Below are positions 33,559 through 42,796 of a stretch of 64,000 bases of DNA, one piece after another. Position 1 is the stretch's first letter. The number at the start of each line of letters is the position of its first letter. The notes under the pieces are model-generated. The model had not been told where the DNA came from, made no database searches, and saw nothing but the letters and a program-made list of their open reading frames with translations. The stretch is from the NCBI RefSeq assembly GCF_000308815.1, contig NZ_BAFX01000206.1, forward strand, positions 1 through 64,000. Reading direction: 5' to 3'. The position numbers and the translations under genes were made by a program. The stretch is from Nocardia concava NBRC 100430 (GTDB taxonomy: Bacteria > Actinomycetota > Actinomycetes > Mycobacteriales > Mycobacteriaceae).

Positions 33559-33783
33559 TTATGGGACGCCCGAATTGCGTCAGCGTCACGCCTGGGACAG
33601 CGGGCTGCCTGCTGGTTTCCTGGGCTAATGATCGCGGTTGCGACCGCCAGTGACCCTCGTCTCCTTTCTCGATCAGCGGAATAGCCGGGCCGTTGCTACC
33701 GTGGGCCGGATCGTCGTCGCGCAGTGCTGCCGGGCTCTCCGGCGACGGTGTGTGATTCGTCGAAAGCTGAGAGGGCGGCGTCG

Positions 33784-35271
33784 ATGGTCGGGCCTGTTGC
33801 TGTCTGGACTGGGCCGCTGGAGCGGCGCAAAGCCACTGACGTGGCGGAATTCTTGCATGTTGTGGAGGAGCCGGAGCCACTGCGGCGGATGCCGCGGTCG
33901 CCGCGGATTCCGCTGGCGCCGGCGCAGGAACGGATGTGGCACGCCGCGGCCGCCGGGCAGTCCGCTGACTGGAATGTTGCTCGAGCATTTCGAATTCGTG
34001 GCGCGGTGGTGAATACGGCGGCGCTGCGAGCGGCCATCGACGATGTGGTGCGGCGGCACGCGCCGCTGCGGACCTGCTATCCCGCGACCGCCGACGGTCC
34101 GATCCAGATGGTCATGGACGCCGATGTGGCGCGCGTGGATGTCCGCGTGGTCGACAGCTTTCCGGGGGAGCTGACCGAGCGGATCGCCGAATTCTCCGGC
34201 CGCGCCTTCGATCTCGGGACCGAGCTGCCGATCCGCGCTCGCATCTACCGGCTGGGGAGCCGGGATGTGGTGCTGGCGTTGGTGGTTCACCACATCTCGC
34301 TCGACGGCCAATCCATCGGCCCGCTCATGCGCGACCTGGTCACCGCCTACCTCGCGCGCGGCGCGGGCCGGGCACCGGACTTCATTCCGCTGCCCGTCGA
34401 CTTCATCGACTACACGCTGTGGAAGCACGAGTACCTCGGCGCGTTCGACGATCCGTGCAGCCGCGCCAGCACCCAGTTGCGGTACTGGGCCAACAATCTC
34501 GTCGGCCGCCCGATTCCGCTCGAATTGCCTTATGACAGACCGCGTTCCGCGCGTCCGGATGCCTCCGGCGATATCGTCCAGGTGCGCTTCGACGCACCCC
34601 TGCACGAGGCTCTGCTGGCCCGTGCCAAGCAGGCCGGGGCCAGCCTGTTCATGTTGCTGCAGACCGCCTTCGCGCTCAGCGTCGCCGCCTTCGCCAAGTC
34701 CACGGACGTGACCGTCGCGACCGCCGTCTCGGGCCGCGACGACCCGCAGCTCGCGGATCTGGTCGGCAATTTCGCCGACGATGTCCTGCTGCGCATCCGG
34801 ATCGACCGCGCCACCGATATGAACGATCTGATCGATCAGGTCCGTCGGGTCGCGCTGACCGCCTTCGCCAACCCGGACACCCCGAATCCTCGGCTGCAGC
34901 GCAGCCTTCCGCAGGACCCGGCCCACCCGCTGTTCCAGGCGACCCTCATCCTGCAGCGCGCCGACGCCGCCCCGCCCGCGGCCGCAACCGGCGGCATGTC
35001 CATCACCGAATTCCCGACCGGCGTCGTGCGCGCCAAACACGACCTGGAATTCGGCCTCACCGAGAACTACGACCACACCGGTGCGCCCATCGGAATCACG
35101 GGTCCGTTCCTCTATCCGACCGCCCGCTTCGACCGCGCCACCGCCACCCGCTTCGTCGAAACCTTCGGCACCATGGTCGAACTCGTCGCCTCCGGATACT
35201 CCGGGCCACTCACGGCGCTGCTGCATCCCGAGCCCCGCCGCCGCGGTCGGCGCGGGAATCGCGGCCGCTGA
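33784..35271 (+). CDS. Stand-alone NRPS-type condensation-domain protein
   Basis: 495 residues, ATG 33784 preceded by GAGAGGG. A full-length condensation domain: LAPAQERMWHAAAAG (C1), RHAPLRTCY (C2), catalytic HHISLDG (C3), VDFIDYTLWKHEYL (C4), ATAVSGRD (C5) and GNFADDVLLRIRI (C6). No adenylation or carrier domain follows and none is nearby. Lone condensation proteins act as acyltransferases such as PapA-type enzymes, or in trans with an NRPS. The N-terminal 45 residues are an extra basic region. Confidence 0.85.
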   Translation: MVGPVAVWTGPLERRKATDVAEFLHVVEEPEPLRRMPRSPRIPLAPAQERMWHAAAAGQSADWNVARAFRIRGAVVNTAALRAAIDDVVRRHAPLRTCYPATADGPIQMVMDADVARVDVRVVDSFPGELTERIAEFSGRAFDLGTELPIRARIYRLGSRDVVLALVVHHISLDGQSIGPLMRDLVTAYLARGAGRAPDFIPLPVDFIDYTLWKHEYLGAFDDPCSRASTQLRYWANNLVGRPIPLELPYDRPRSARPDASGDIVQVRFDAPLHEALLARAKQAGASLFMLLQTAFALSVAAFAKSTDVTVATAVSGRDDPQLADLVGNFADDVLLRIRIDRATDMNDLIDQVRRVALTAFANPDTPNPRLQRSLPQDPAHPLFQATLILQRADAAPPAAATGGMSITEFPTGVVRAKHDLEFGLTENYDHTGAPIGITGPFLYPTARFDRATATRFVETFGTMVELVASGYSGPLTALLHPEPRRRGRRGNRGR

Positions 35272-35322
35272 TCCGGACTCGGCCACCCACCGGGTGATCG
35301 GACTGTTCGTTGGCCGCGCAGG

Positions 35323-36324
35323 TCAGTAAGGCTGGGCCCTAGTAGACCAGCGGGCTCCCAGCTGATCGGCTTGGGCGCGGGGGAATGAGATGTGTGCGGG
35401 GTCGCCGTCGGAGGTGTAGCGGGCGTCGGGGTTGGCGGCGAGCCAGTCGAGCCAGTAGGCGGAGTCGAAGGGGACCGGGGTGCGGCCGGAGCGGATTCGG
35501 GGGAGGGCGGCGGGGTTCATGGTGGCGCTGGCGGGGGAGGGGGCGGGGTTCGCGCCGACCAGGAGTACCGCTTCGAAGGTGTAGGAGGTTCCGTCCCAGG
35601 TGCCGGAGGTGGCCAGGGCCTGGTCCGAGGGGTAGACGCCGAGCGGGAGGGCCATCGAATGGAGGGGCGTGCCCGGGGCGGCGGTGGTGATCGCGCGGAC
35701 GTTCTGGACGAGTTCGCGTTGGACGTCGGTGGCGGGGAGCCTGCCGAGGTTGGCGTGGGTGGCGGTGTGGGCGCCGATGTCGTAGCCGTGGGCGGCCAGC
35801 CACGGCAGGGTGCGGGGGTCGTCGCCGAAGGGCTCGTTGTTGACGTAGAAGGTGGCGGTGGCCGCGAAATCCGGGTGGCGGGAATGGAATTGCTCGAGTA
35901 GGCCGACCGCACAGTCCGGCGTGGGGTCGCCGTGATCGGTGAGGGTCAGCTGCGGGCGGGTCGAGTCGTCGAAGGTGAAGATCACCGGGTGGGTACCGGC
36001 CGGGAGGTCGATGGCGCCGGACAGGTACCGGGCGATGGTGATCGGGCGGTAGCCCTCCGCGTACAGGCGATCCAGCTCGGCCGTGAATTTCGTTGGCGTC
36101 TGGTCGTATTCGCTGCCGGGCTCGGCCTCGACGCGGTGGTACATGAGGATCGGGATCTGCCCGAGCTCGTTGGCGGCGACGGCGGCCGGGTCCGGTGGGC
36201 GGGAGGTCGGGGCCGGGGTGGTGGTGGCCGCGGGTGGCGCGGTGGCCGTGGTTCCCCCGCATGCGGTGGCGGTCGCGCACAGTAACGCCGCCGTGACCAT
36301 TCGCAGCATGGTCGAGCCCTTCAT
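35323..36324 (-). CDS. Polysaccharide deacetylase lipoprotein
   Basis: 333 residues from the ATG at 36324; signal peptide MLRMVTAALLCATATACGG with a lipobox Cys, then a Thr/Pro linker. Carbohydrate esterase 4 motifs: VIFTFDDSTRP (catalytic and metal Asp), DIGAHTATHANLG (HxxxH metal site), and a C-terminal ALPLGVYP segment. Acts outside the membrane on N-acetylated or O-acetylated glycans. Divergent from the DUF4015 hydrolase gene, so the two may act on the same surface polymer. Confidence 0.87.
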   Translation of the reverse strand: MKGSTMLRMVTAALLCATATACGGTTATAPPAATTTPAPTSRPPDPAAVAANELGQIPILMYHRVEAEPGSEYDQTPTKFTAELDRLYAEGYRPITIARYLSGAIDLPAGTHPVIFTFDDSTRPQLTLTDHGDPTPDCAVGLLEQFHSRHPDFAATATFYVNNEPFGDDPRTLPWLAAHGYDIGAHTATHANLGRLPATDVQRELVQNVRAITTAAPGTPLHSMALPLGVYPSDQALATSGTWDGTSYTFEAVLLVGANPAPSPASATMNPAALPRIRSGRTPVPFDSAYWLDWLAANPDARYTSDGDPAHISFPRAQADQLGARWSTRAQPY

Positions 36325-36433
36325 CGCCGCAACGCTACGCGGCGACAACGGTTTTGAGATGATCTCCGCGAAACCCGGCCGACATCCGCGCACTGGCGTA
36401 ATAGTGATGCGCAAAGGCGTCTGGTGGAAGTTG

Positions 36434-37783
36434 GTGTGTAGGTTGCTCATGCGACTCCGGTCGATCCGCCGCCGGCGGTCCGCCCTGCTCGCGGTCGGTG
36501 CGGTGCTCGTTCTCACGCTCGCCGTGGTCGTATTCGTATTCGGGCGCAGCCGCCCGGTGGTCGCCACCGCGGAGTCGCAGCCGCCGCGGCTGGAGCTCAC
36601 ACCGATGGCCGCCGCCACCTCCTATCGTGACCCGGTAGTGGTGCGGGGCAAGGCGATCGGCGCGAAACAGGTCACCGTTGCCGACCGGTCGGTTCAACCG
36701 GCGGCGGACGGCAGCTTCGAACTCGCGCTGTCGCCCGCGCCGCTCGACACCACCGTGGTGGCGACCAACGGCGTGGGCGACAAGGCCACCGCCCCGCTGA
36801 AGGTGGACGTGGTCGTGCCGCGCATCCGGGCCGTCCACGTCACCGCCTACGCCTGGGCCTACGACCCCATGCGCGATGCCGTTCTCGACATGGCGCGCGA
36901 GGGCCGCATCGACACCGTCGAACTCGATATCAAGGACGAGGACGGCATGGTCGGCTACGACTCGCAGGTGCCCCTCGCCCGCGAATCCGGTGCCGCCACC
37001 ACGATTTACGACGCACCCGCCGCGCTGAAGCAACTGCACGACATGGGCGTGAAGGTGATCGGCCGCATTGTCGCCTTCCGCGATCCGACCCTCGCGGGCT
37101 GGGCCTGGCACAACGGCCACCCCGACTGGGTGATCCAGAACGCGGGCGGCGGACCGTACTCCAGCGGCTACGGCGCGATCGCGTTCACCAATTTCGCCAG
37201 CCCCGAAATCCGTTCCTACAACCGGGATCTCGCGGTCGAGGCCGGACACCTCGGCTTCGACGGCGTCATGTACGACTACATCCGGCGGCCCGACGGCGGC
37301 CTCGGGGGCATGCAGTTCCCCGGCCTCACCGAATCACCCTCCGACTCGATCGCCGGCTTCCTGCGCGAGATCGAGCAGCCGATCCACGCCGCCGGAGCCT
37401 CGCTCGGCGCAGCGGTTTTCGGCATCGCCGCCACCCGGCCGGATGAGATCGCCCAGGACATCCCGTCCATGGCCCGCTACGTCGACTACCTCGCGCCGAT
37501 GCTCTACCCCTCGCACTGGCACTCCGGCGAATACGACGTGGCCAACCCGAATTCGCAGCCCTACGACATTATTTTCCGTTCGCTGCAAGACTTCCGGGCG
37601 CGCACCGCGGGCACCAACGCCCAAATCATTCCGTGGCTACAGGATTTCAGCCTGGGCGTCTCCTACGGCGACGCGGAGGTGCGGGCCCAGATCGATGCCA
37701 CCTACGCGGCGGGATACAACGGCTTCTTCCTCTGGAACCCGAGCGTCATCTACCATCCCGGCGCGGTCCTGCCCGATCGCTAG
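36434..37783 (+). CDS. Membrane-anchored DUF4015 putative glycoside hydrolase
   Basis: 449 residues from the GTG at 36434, chosen for the GGTGGAAG site; ATGs at 36407 and 36449 are alternatives. One N-terminal TM helix (about 16-38) is followed by a small beta domain (about 50-120) and a TIM-barrel-like region: VHVTAYAWAYDPMRDAVLDM, TVELDIKDEDGMVGYDS, DGVMYDYIRRPDGG, YVDYLAPMLYPSHWHSGEY and AGYNGFFLWNPS. DUF4015 proteins are predicted glycoside hydrolases with substrates unknown. Faces outward, as does the divergent deacetylase. Confidence 0.85.
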   Translation: MCRLLMRLRSIRRRRSALLAVGAVLVLTLAVVVFVFGRSRPVVATAESQPPRLELTPMAAATSYRDPVVVRGKAIGAKQVTVADRSVQPAADGSFELALSPAPLDTTVVATNGVGDKATAPLKVDVVVPRIRAVHVTAYAWAYDPMRDAVLDMAREGRIDTVELDIKDEDGMVGYDSQVPLARESGAATTIYDAPAALKQLHDMGVKVIGRIVAFRDPTLAGWAWHNGHPDWVIQNAGGGPYSSGYGAIAFTNFASPEIRSYNRDLAVEAGHLGFDGVMYDYIRRPDGGLGGMQFPGLTESPSDSIAGFLREIEQPIHAAGASLGAAVFGIAATRPDEIAQDIPSMARYVDYLAPMLYPSHWHSGEYDVANPNSQPYDIIFRSLQDFRARTAGTNAQIIPWLQDFSLGVSYGDAEVRAQIDATYAAGYNGFFLWNPSVIYHPGAVLPDR

Positions 37784-37910
37784 AGGGACATCTAGTAGCC
37801 CTGCGATAGCCGGAGTAGCCTGGTCGCACGTCCGAGACGCGAGCGCGGTCGGCGAGCCGATAGGTTCGGCGATGTGAACGGTGTCCGGGGACAGCGCAGG
37901 AGGCTCGATC

Positions 37911-39260
37911 GTGTCCGGTTTTCCATTGGAATCCGACCGCCGTCGCGAATTCCTGCGGACCAATCTCTGGTTCGTGCCCACGGTCGAAGTGCTGGCGGCG
38001 ATGGTGCTCTTCGCGCTCACGTACCTGCTGGACCGGGCGGCCTACCGGGGCGAGTTCACCGTTCCGGCCTGGGTGATCGGCGGGACCGAGGACTCGGCGC
38101 GGCAGGTGCTGACCGCCATCGCGGCGGCCATCATGACGGTGGTCGGCGTGGTCTTCTCCATCACCATCGTGGCGCTGACGCTGGCCTCCACGCAGTTCGG
38201 GCCGCGCATGATGCGCACCTTCATCCGGGATCGCGGCACCCAACTCACGCTCGGCACCTTCGTGGCGACCTTCGTCTACGCCATCGCGTCCCTGGTGGTG
38301 ATCAGCCCGGACTTCGTGCCGCACATCGCCACCACGATGTCGATCGCGTCGCTGGTGCTGGATCTGGCCGTGCTCATCTACTTCATCAACCACATCGCCG
38401 CGGCCATTCAGCTGCCCAATGTCATCGCCGGCATCGCGGGCGAGGTGGCGCAAGCCATCGAGACGCAGCGGGGCGACGCGCGCGCCGAGCCGCATTCGGG
38501 GCCGTCGCCGGAGGAACTGCTGGAGCGCATGGCCGCCGAGGGCGGTGAGGTCCGCATCGCCGGCAGCGGCTACCTGCGCTACATCCGCTACGAGCAGCTG
38601 GTCCGGATCGCGAGCAAGGCCGACGCGGTGATCCATTTGCCATATCGGCCCGGCCATTTCCTCACCGAGGGGCAGGTGGTCGCCACGGTCTGGCCCGCGT
38701 CCGCCGCCGAGCGGGTGGGCAAGAGCTTCTCGCGCGGGCATGTGGCCGGGCCGACCCGGTCGCTGACCCAGGACATCTCCTTCGGCATCGATCAGCTCGT
38801 CGAAATCGCCCTGCGCGCACTGGCCGCCGCGACCAATGACACGTTCACGGTGTTGACCTGCATCGACTGGCTGGGTGACTGCCTGTCGCGGATCGCGGTG
38901 GCCTGGGAGCCGAGCCCGGTGTACCGGTCCAAGGACGGGTACGTGCGCGTCATCGCGGCGCACGCGAATTATGAGCGGCTGGTGCAGCGGTCCTTCGAGA
39001 AGATCCGCCAGGACAGTGGCGGCAGTCCGGCGATCATGATCCGGCAGCTCGACGCGCTGGCCCAGATCGCCACTCGGGTCAGTGATCCCGCGCGGCGGCG
39101 GGTGTTGCTGGAGCAGGCGGAGATGATCGAGCGGTCGGCGGTCGAGTCGATTCGGGAGGACGCGGATCTGCAGGATGTACTGCGGCGGTATCGGGTGATG
39201 GCTCAGTTCCGGGAAGGGGTGGAGCCGTCGGCGGATCAGCGCCAGAACCGCCAGGAATGA
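37911..39260 (+). CDS. DUF2254 membrane protein
   Basis: 449 residues from the GTG at 37911, preceded by CAGGAGGCTC; an upstream in-frame GTG at 37881 lacks this site. Four TM helices lie in the first 180 residues, including the family hallmark VVFSITIVALTLASTQFGPR and LTLGTFVATFVYAIASLVV. The soluble C-terminal region (about 230-440) includes RAARAATND-like ALAAATNDTFTV. The family is widespread and uncharacterised. Convergent with the GTPase-associated gene. Confidence 0.88.
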   Translation: MSGFPLESDRRREFLRTNLWFVPTVEVLAAMVLFALTYLLDRAAYRGEFTVPAWVIGGTEDSARQVLTAIAAAIMTVVGVVFSITIVALTLASTQFGPRMMRTFIRDRGTQLTLGTFVATFVYAIASLVVISPDFVPHIATTMSIASLVLDLAVLIYFINHIAAAIQLPNVIAGIAGEVAQAIETQRGDARAEPHSGPSPEELLERMAAEGGEVRIAGSGYLRYIRYEQLVRIASKADAVIHLPYRPGHFLTEGQVVATVWPASAAERVGKSFSRGHVAGPTRSLTQDISFGIDQLVEIALRALAAATNDTFTVLTCIDWLGDCLSRIAVAWEPSPVYRSKDGYVRVIAAHANYERLVQRSFEKIRQDSGGSPAIMIRQLDALAQIATRVSDPARRRVLLEQAEMIERSAVESIREDADLQDVLRRYRVMAQFREGVEPSADQRQNRQE

Positions 39261-39296
39261 CGGGGATGGGGGCGGGATCAGCGCCAGAACTGCCAG
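39232..39296 (+). repeat. Short direct repeat at convergent gene ends
   Basis: GGATCAGCGCCAGAAC is found at 39233-39248 and again at 39275-39290; over 21 bases the copies differ at one position. The first copy lies in the last codons of the DUF2254 gene, the second in the last codons of the opposite-strand GAP1-like gene. Confidence 0.5.
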
Positions 39297-41395
39297 CCTC
39301 GGCGCGAATCCTGTTCCCGGGCAACGGAGTGCCAGGATTGAGGGGAACCGTCGGCCGGGAGGAGGGTCAGCAGGGGAGCGATGACCTGGGGGAGGTCCAG
39401 GCGGGTGCGGAGCCAGGGCCAGGCCTCGGTGAGGGCTTCTCTGAGGTCGGCCGGGGGGAGGTCGAGTGCGGCCAGAGCATGCATGAGAGTTGTTGGGGAC
39501 AGGTCCCATTGGCGAGCGCAGGCGCCAACCAGGGCCTGGAGCTGGTCGGGTGGGGTGGTGGCGAGGATGCGTTGCAGGGCCTGAGGGTCGTCGGGGGAGT
39601 GGAGGAGGGGGGAGAGGTCGGCAGGGATCTGGTCCTTGCCGTTGCGGCGTCCGAATCCCAAGTGGGGTAGCCGGATTCCGCCACGCTGCCCGTTCTCGGC
39701 GGGCGGCTCGGCGGCGCTGAGTACGACCAGTGCCTCGATCTGTTCCGGGAGGCCGAGGGTGCGGCGGAGGTGGTGCCAGGCCGGGCGGAGGGCCTCGACC
39801 AGGTCGGCCGGGTCCGAGCGGGTGAGGGTGAGGGCCTTCATCAGGTCAGTGGCGGGGAGAGCTGGGTAGCGGGCGCATTCGGCGACGAGGGCGGGCAGGC
39901 GGTCGGGGGGTGCGCAGGACAGGATTTGTTCGAGGGCGTAGCGGTCTCGGCCGTCGCAGGCGACATCGACCGCCACCTGGGCGACGACGGTGAGGTTGGT
40001 TTGCATGGCGGTGCGCAGCACGTGGCTGCTGCCGGTGGGGACGGCCGGGTCGTCGACCTCGGCACGTATTGCCTTGTGCGCCAAGGCTCGATCGCGTGAG
40101 AGCGCGGCGGGTTCACGCAGGGCGCGATGCTGGGTCAGATAGCCCGCGATCGCTTGGCGGCGTTTGTGATTTCCGGTGGCCCATTCTTCGTGCAGGCGCG
40201 GCCACACCGCTGCCGCGTCGGCGGTCGACAGTCCGTGGCCGGTGTCCAGTCGCCGCCGGGCGGCCTTGACCACGACTTCGGAGAGATCGAAGCCGAGCTG
40301 GCGGGCGACGTCGAGGGTGTGGCCGGGGTCGCGGGTGTCGTGCATGACGCGGTCGGTCAGGACCTCCTCGAAGGTTCTGCGCACGCTGGGCCGGTGGTCG
40401 ATCCGGGCCAGCGCCCTTGCCACGCTGGGTCTTTCGAGTGCGAGCCGGACCGCGCGGGTGGCGACCGTCTTGTCCTGAAACCACTCCGGGCCGATCTCGG
40501 GGTCGGCGATCACCTCGGCGAGACGGTCGTCGTCGAGGTCGACGGGGGCGAGTGCGCGCAGCTGACGCCGGTAACACCAGTGGCCGATTTCGTCTGCCGT
40601 GGTGAGGTTTTCGGGCAGCGTGATCCCCGCCCGCCGGAGGTCGACGATCTGCTGTCCGAGTTGGACGAACGGGTCCGACTCGTTCCCGCGGTCGCCGGGC
40701 GTGACGATGCGGCGTTCCCCGGCGACCGGGCCGGGACCGTCCCTCGTCACGGCGCTGATGGCGACGTCCGGTCCTGGTGCAGCCGAAGTTCGGAACGTCA
40801 ATTCCCGCAGGCTGTTCCGCGGCAGCATGCCGTAGATTGCCCGCAGCATCGCCAGCGCGTCGGAGCCGTGCTCGACATGTAGCTCGACGGCGGGACCGCG
40901 ACCGGCCAGCCGCGCGAGGCCGTAGCCGAGCAGCGGGGGCAGCCAGTCCAGGTCCAGGTAGGCGTCGGCGGCCGCGGTGAACGCGAAGCTGTTGTCTTCC
41001 AGTGGTTTCGGCAGGAGATCCCAGCGATCGGTCGGAAAGCCGGGATCGTCGATCCCGGTCCGGAACCGGCCGGAATCGTAGAGGCTCAAGGCCACCGCCC
41101 CATCCAGCGCGCCCCGCTCCCCGGCGATCAGGTGTGCCACACAGGTGCCGGGCCGGTCGTTCGAGGGAGTCTTCAACACCGCGACGGCCAGCCCGCGAAC
41201 CAGCATGAACTCCAACGCGAACGCGTCGGGCGAGGCGGGTGTCCCGTCCCAGGTGACCAGCGATCCCAGCTCCCGCGTGGTGAATCCCAGTGTGGCGGGC
41301 CAATTTCCGGACCGCGCGACCACCCCGACACCTGTCCCGGACGATTCCAGATTCACCACGGCCCAGCCGCACAGCAGCTGCGCGAAACCCGTCAT
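39278..41395 (-). CDS. GTPase-associated protein (GAP1-like), effector-like partner of the adjacent GTPase
   Basis: 705 residues. N-terminal 180 residues (MTGFAQLLCGWAVVNLESSG; FALEFMLVRGLAVAVLKT; LPPLLGYGLARLAGRG) have the pattern I associate with the 'GTPase-associated protein 1' N-terminal domain. The rest is an all-helical array with repeated units (ALQRILATTPPDQLQALVGACA and ALEQILSCAPPDRLPALVAECA), like a solenoid. No catalytic motif is evident. Its ATG overlaps the GTPase stop (ATGA), fixing the pair. In published genome surveys this family travels with DO-GTPases in predicted conflict systems; the assignment is by eye. Confidence 0.75.
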   Translation of the reverse strand: MTGFAQLLCGWAVVNLESSGTGVGVVARSGNWPATLGFTTRELGSLVTWDGTPASPDAFALEFMLVRGLAVAVLKTPSNDRPGTCVAHLIAGERGALDGAVALSLYDSGRFRTGIDDPGFPTDRWDLLPKPLEDNSFAFTAAADAYLDLDWLPPLLGYGLARLAGRGPAVELHVEHGSDALAMLRAIYGMLPRNSLRELTFRTSAAPGPDVAISAVTRDGPGPVAGERRIVTPGDRGNESDPFVQLGQQIVDLRRAGITLPENLTTADEIGHWCYRRQLRALAPVDLDDDRLAEVIADPEIGPEWFQDKTVATRAVRLALERPSVARALARIDHRPSVRRTFEEVLTDRVMHDTRDPGHTLDVARQLGFDLSEVVVKAARRRLDTGHGLSTADAAAVWPRLHEEWATGNHKRRQAIAGYLTQHRALREPAALSRDRALAHKAIRAEVDDPAVPTGSSHVLRTAMQTNLTVVAQVAVDVACDGRDRYALEQILSCAPPDRLPALVAECARYPALPATDLMKALTLTRSDPADLVEALRPAWHHLRRTLGLPEQIEALVVLSAAEPPAENGQRGGIRLPHLGFGRRNGKDQIPADLSPLLHSPDDPQALQRILATTPPDQLQALVGACARQWDLSPTTLMHALAALDLPPADLREALTEAWPWLRTRLDLPQVIAPLLTLLPADGSPQSWHSVAREQDSRRGWQFWR

Positions 41396-42639
41396 CTGTC
41401 CGCCCGCAGCTGGTCGATCCGGTTGAGCATGTGAATCACCGGGTCGACCGCGCCGAACGGCTTGAACACCGGATACGTATTGTCGGCCCGCTTACCGCAA
41501 CCCACGGCCGAGACCGGGAAGTAGCGGTTGTGCGGAAAATGAATCGACAGGGTCGCATCGACGGCCGGAAACAGCTTGCGCACAAGTGATCTCGTGGCGT
41601 CGGACCGATAGTCGATCTGTCCCGGCTGATACAGATTGCCCGCCCCGTTGAGGCTGTACGGGCTGTCGGCCCAATCCGCCGGCGGCGCGACGATACCCAC
41701 CTCGGGCAGGCTGATCAGCGACAGCAGATCGGATTTCGCGATGATGGTCGAGACGTGCAGGCGCGGCGGTTCGATCGGCAGATCCAGCGGATAGCTGTTG
41801 GCGGTGCGCCACAGTTTCGCGATCTGATCGATCATCATCTTGGTGCGACCGACGGTCTGGGAGTGCTCGACGTTGTTGTTGAGGCTCTCCTCATTGGCCG
41901 GACCGGCGTGCTCGCGCATCATGGCCAGGTACTGCTTGTTCAGCGTCGACGGGACCACGAACCAGAGGAAGTCGGCGACGGCCAGATGCGGGCTCACCTT
42001 CGCCGCGATCTCGGCGTCGGCCACATCCTCGCCCGCGACATCCACGAACGCGAGATTCACTGTGCGCCTGCTGGATAGCGAGGTGAACTTGATGAGAATC
42101 GGCTGGCGTACCTGCCACCCGGTCCAGGCGTGCTGCGTCTGCTGCTGGGTCGCGGGCGGCCGCGGCGGCATGGGCGGTCGCGGCGGCTGCGGTGCGCCCA
42201 TCGTCCCGATGCCGTTCTCTTGCCGCTGTGCCTGCGCGCCGACGTACCCGCGCTTCTGGGTGTAGCCGATGGCACGTCGGTTCATCAGCGTATTCTCCAG
42301 TGCGGCAAGCATTTTGGCGGATCGCCGCGATGGCACGATGGACCATTCCTGCGCCAGCACCGGATCGTTCATGACCGAATAGATCATCGACACGATGAGA
42401 TGCGTTTTGGACGAGGCGGATTCGCCGACGAAGCCGATCACCGTGGTCGGGTGGTCGAGAATCTCCTCGTCGATCTCGCAGCCGTTGGGGCAGCGCCGGT
42501 CCAGCCGCCGCGAATAGTCCGCGACCCGGGTGGCGAAGCCGCCGTTGGGCTGGCGCAGCACCCAGATCCAGGAGCGGCGCGAGGAGTCGAATTTGAACTC
42601 GGCCAGGCAGTTCAGGCAGACGATTCTCAATGCGGGCAC
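41392..42639 (-). CDS. P-loop GTPase, DO-GTPase2/TRAFAC-like, with N-terminal zinc ribbon
   Basis: 415 residues from the GTG at 42639. Cys pairs at 8/11 and 50/54 (CLNC, CPNGC) make an N-terminal zinc ribbon. The P-loop GFVGESASSKTHLIV (69-83) has the pattern of a GTPase Walker A with Ala-Ser replacing Gly (ESASSKT). FVDVAGEDVAD carries a Walker-B/switch-like Asp, and IAKSDLLS corresponds to a T/NKxD-type specificity motif. A Pro/Gln-rich insert (about 150-175) sits mid-domain. One base separates it from the upstream TM gene and it overlaps the downstream GAP1-like gene, so all are one operon. Confidence 0.78.
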   Translation of the reverse strand: MPALRIVCLNCLAEFKFDSSRRSWIWVLRQPNGGFATRVADYSRRLDRRCPNGCEIDEEILDHPTTVIGFVGESASSKTHLIVSMIYSVMNDPVLAQEWSIVPSRRSAKMLAALENTLMNRRAIGYTQKRGYVGAQAQRQENGIGTMGAPQPPRPPMPPRPPATQQQTQHAWTGWQVRQPILIKFTSLSSRRTVNLAFVDVAGEDVADAEIAAKVSPHLAVADFLWFVVPSTLNKQYLAMMREHAGPANEESLNNNVEHSQTVGRTKMMIDQIAKLWRTANSYPLDLPIEPPRLHVSTIIAKSDLLSLISLPEVGIVAPPADWADSPYSLNGAGNLYQPGQIDYRSDATRSLVRKLFPAVDATLSIHFPHNRYFPVSAVGCGKRADNTYPVFKPFGAVDPVIHMLNRIDQLRADR

Positions 42640-42640
42640 C

Positions 42641-42787
42641 TCATCGCAGCACGGTGTAGGTCAGCCACAGCACGGTGATCAGGAAGCAGGCCGCGCCGAA
42701 TCCGGCCGCCACCCGCAGCCAATGCCAGGCGCGCGATCCCGCGTACACGTACTGCTGCCAGGCCAGGCCCGCCCGGTGGTTTGTCAT
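42641..42787 (-). CDS. 48-residue single-pass membrane protein in the kinase-GTPase cassette
   Basis: ATG at 42787 with GTGAGGAT upstream; it begins 9 bp after the kinase stop and ends one base before the GTPase start, so every base of the cassette is used. The product is Trp-rich (AWQQYVYAGSRAWHWLRVAA) followed by one TM helix (FGAACFLITVLWLTYTVL). Too short for automatic ORF lists, but the RBS, spacing and hydrophobic design support it. It may anchor the GTPase or form a pore. Confidence 0.7.
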   Translation of the reverse strand: MTNHRAGLAWQQYVYAGSRAWHWLRVAAGFGAACFLITVLWLTYTVLR

Positions 42788-42796
42788 CGCAGATCC

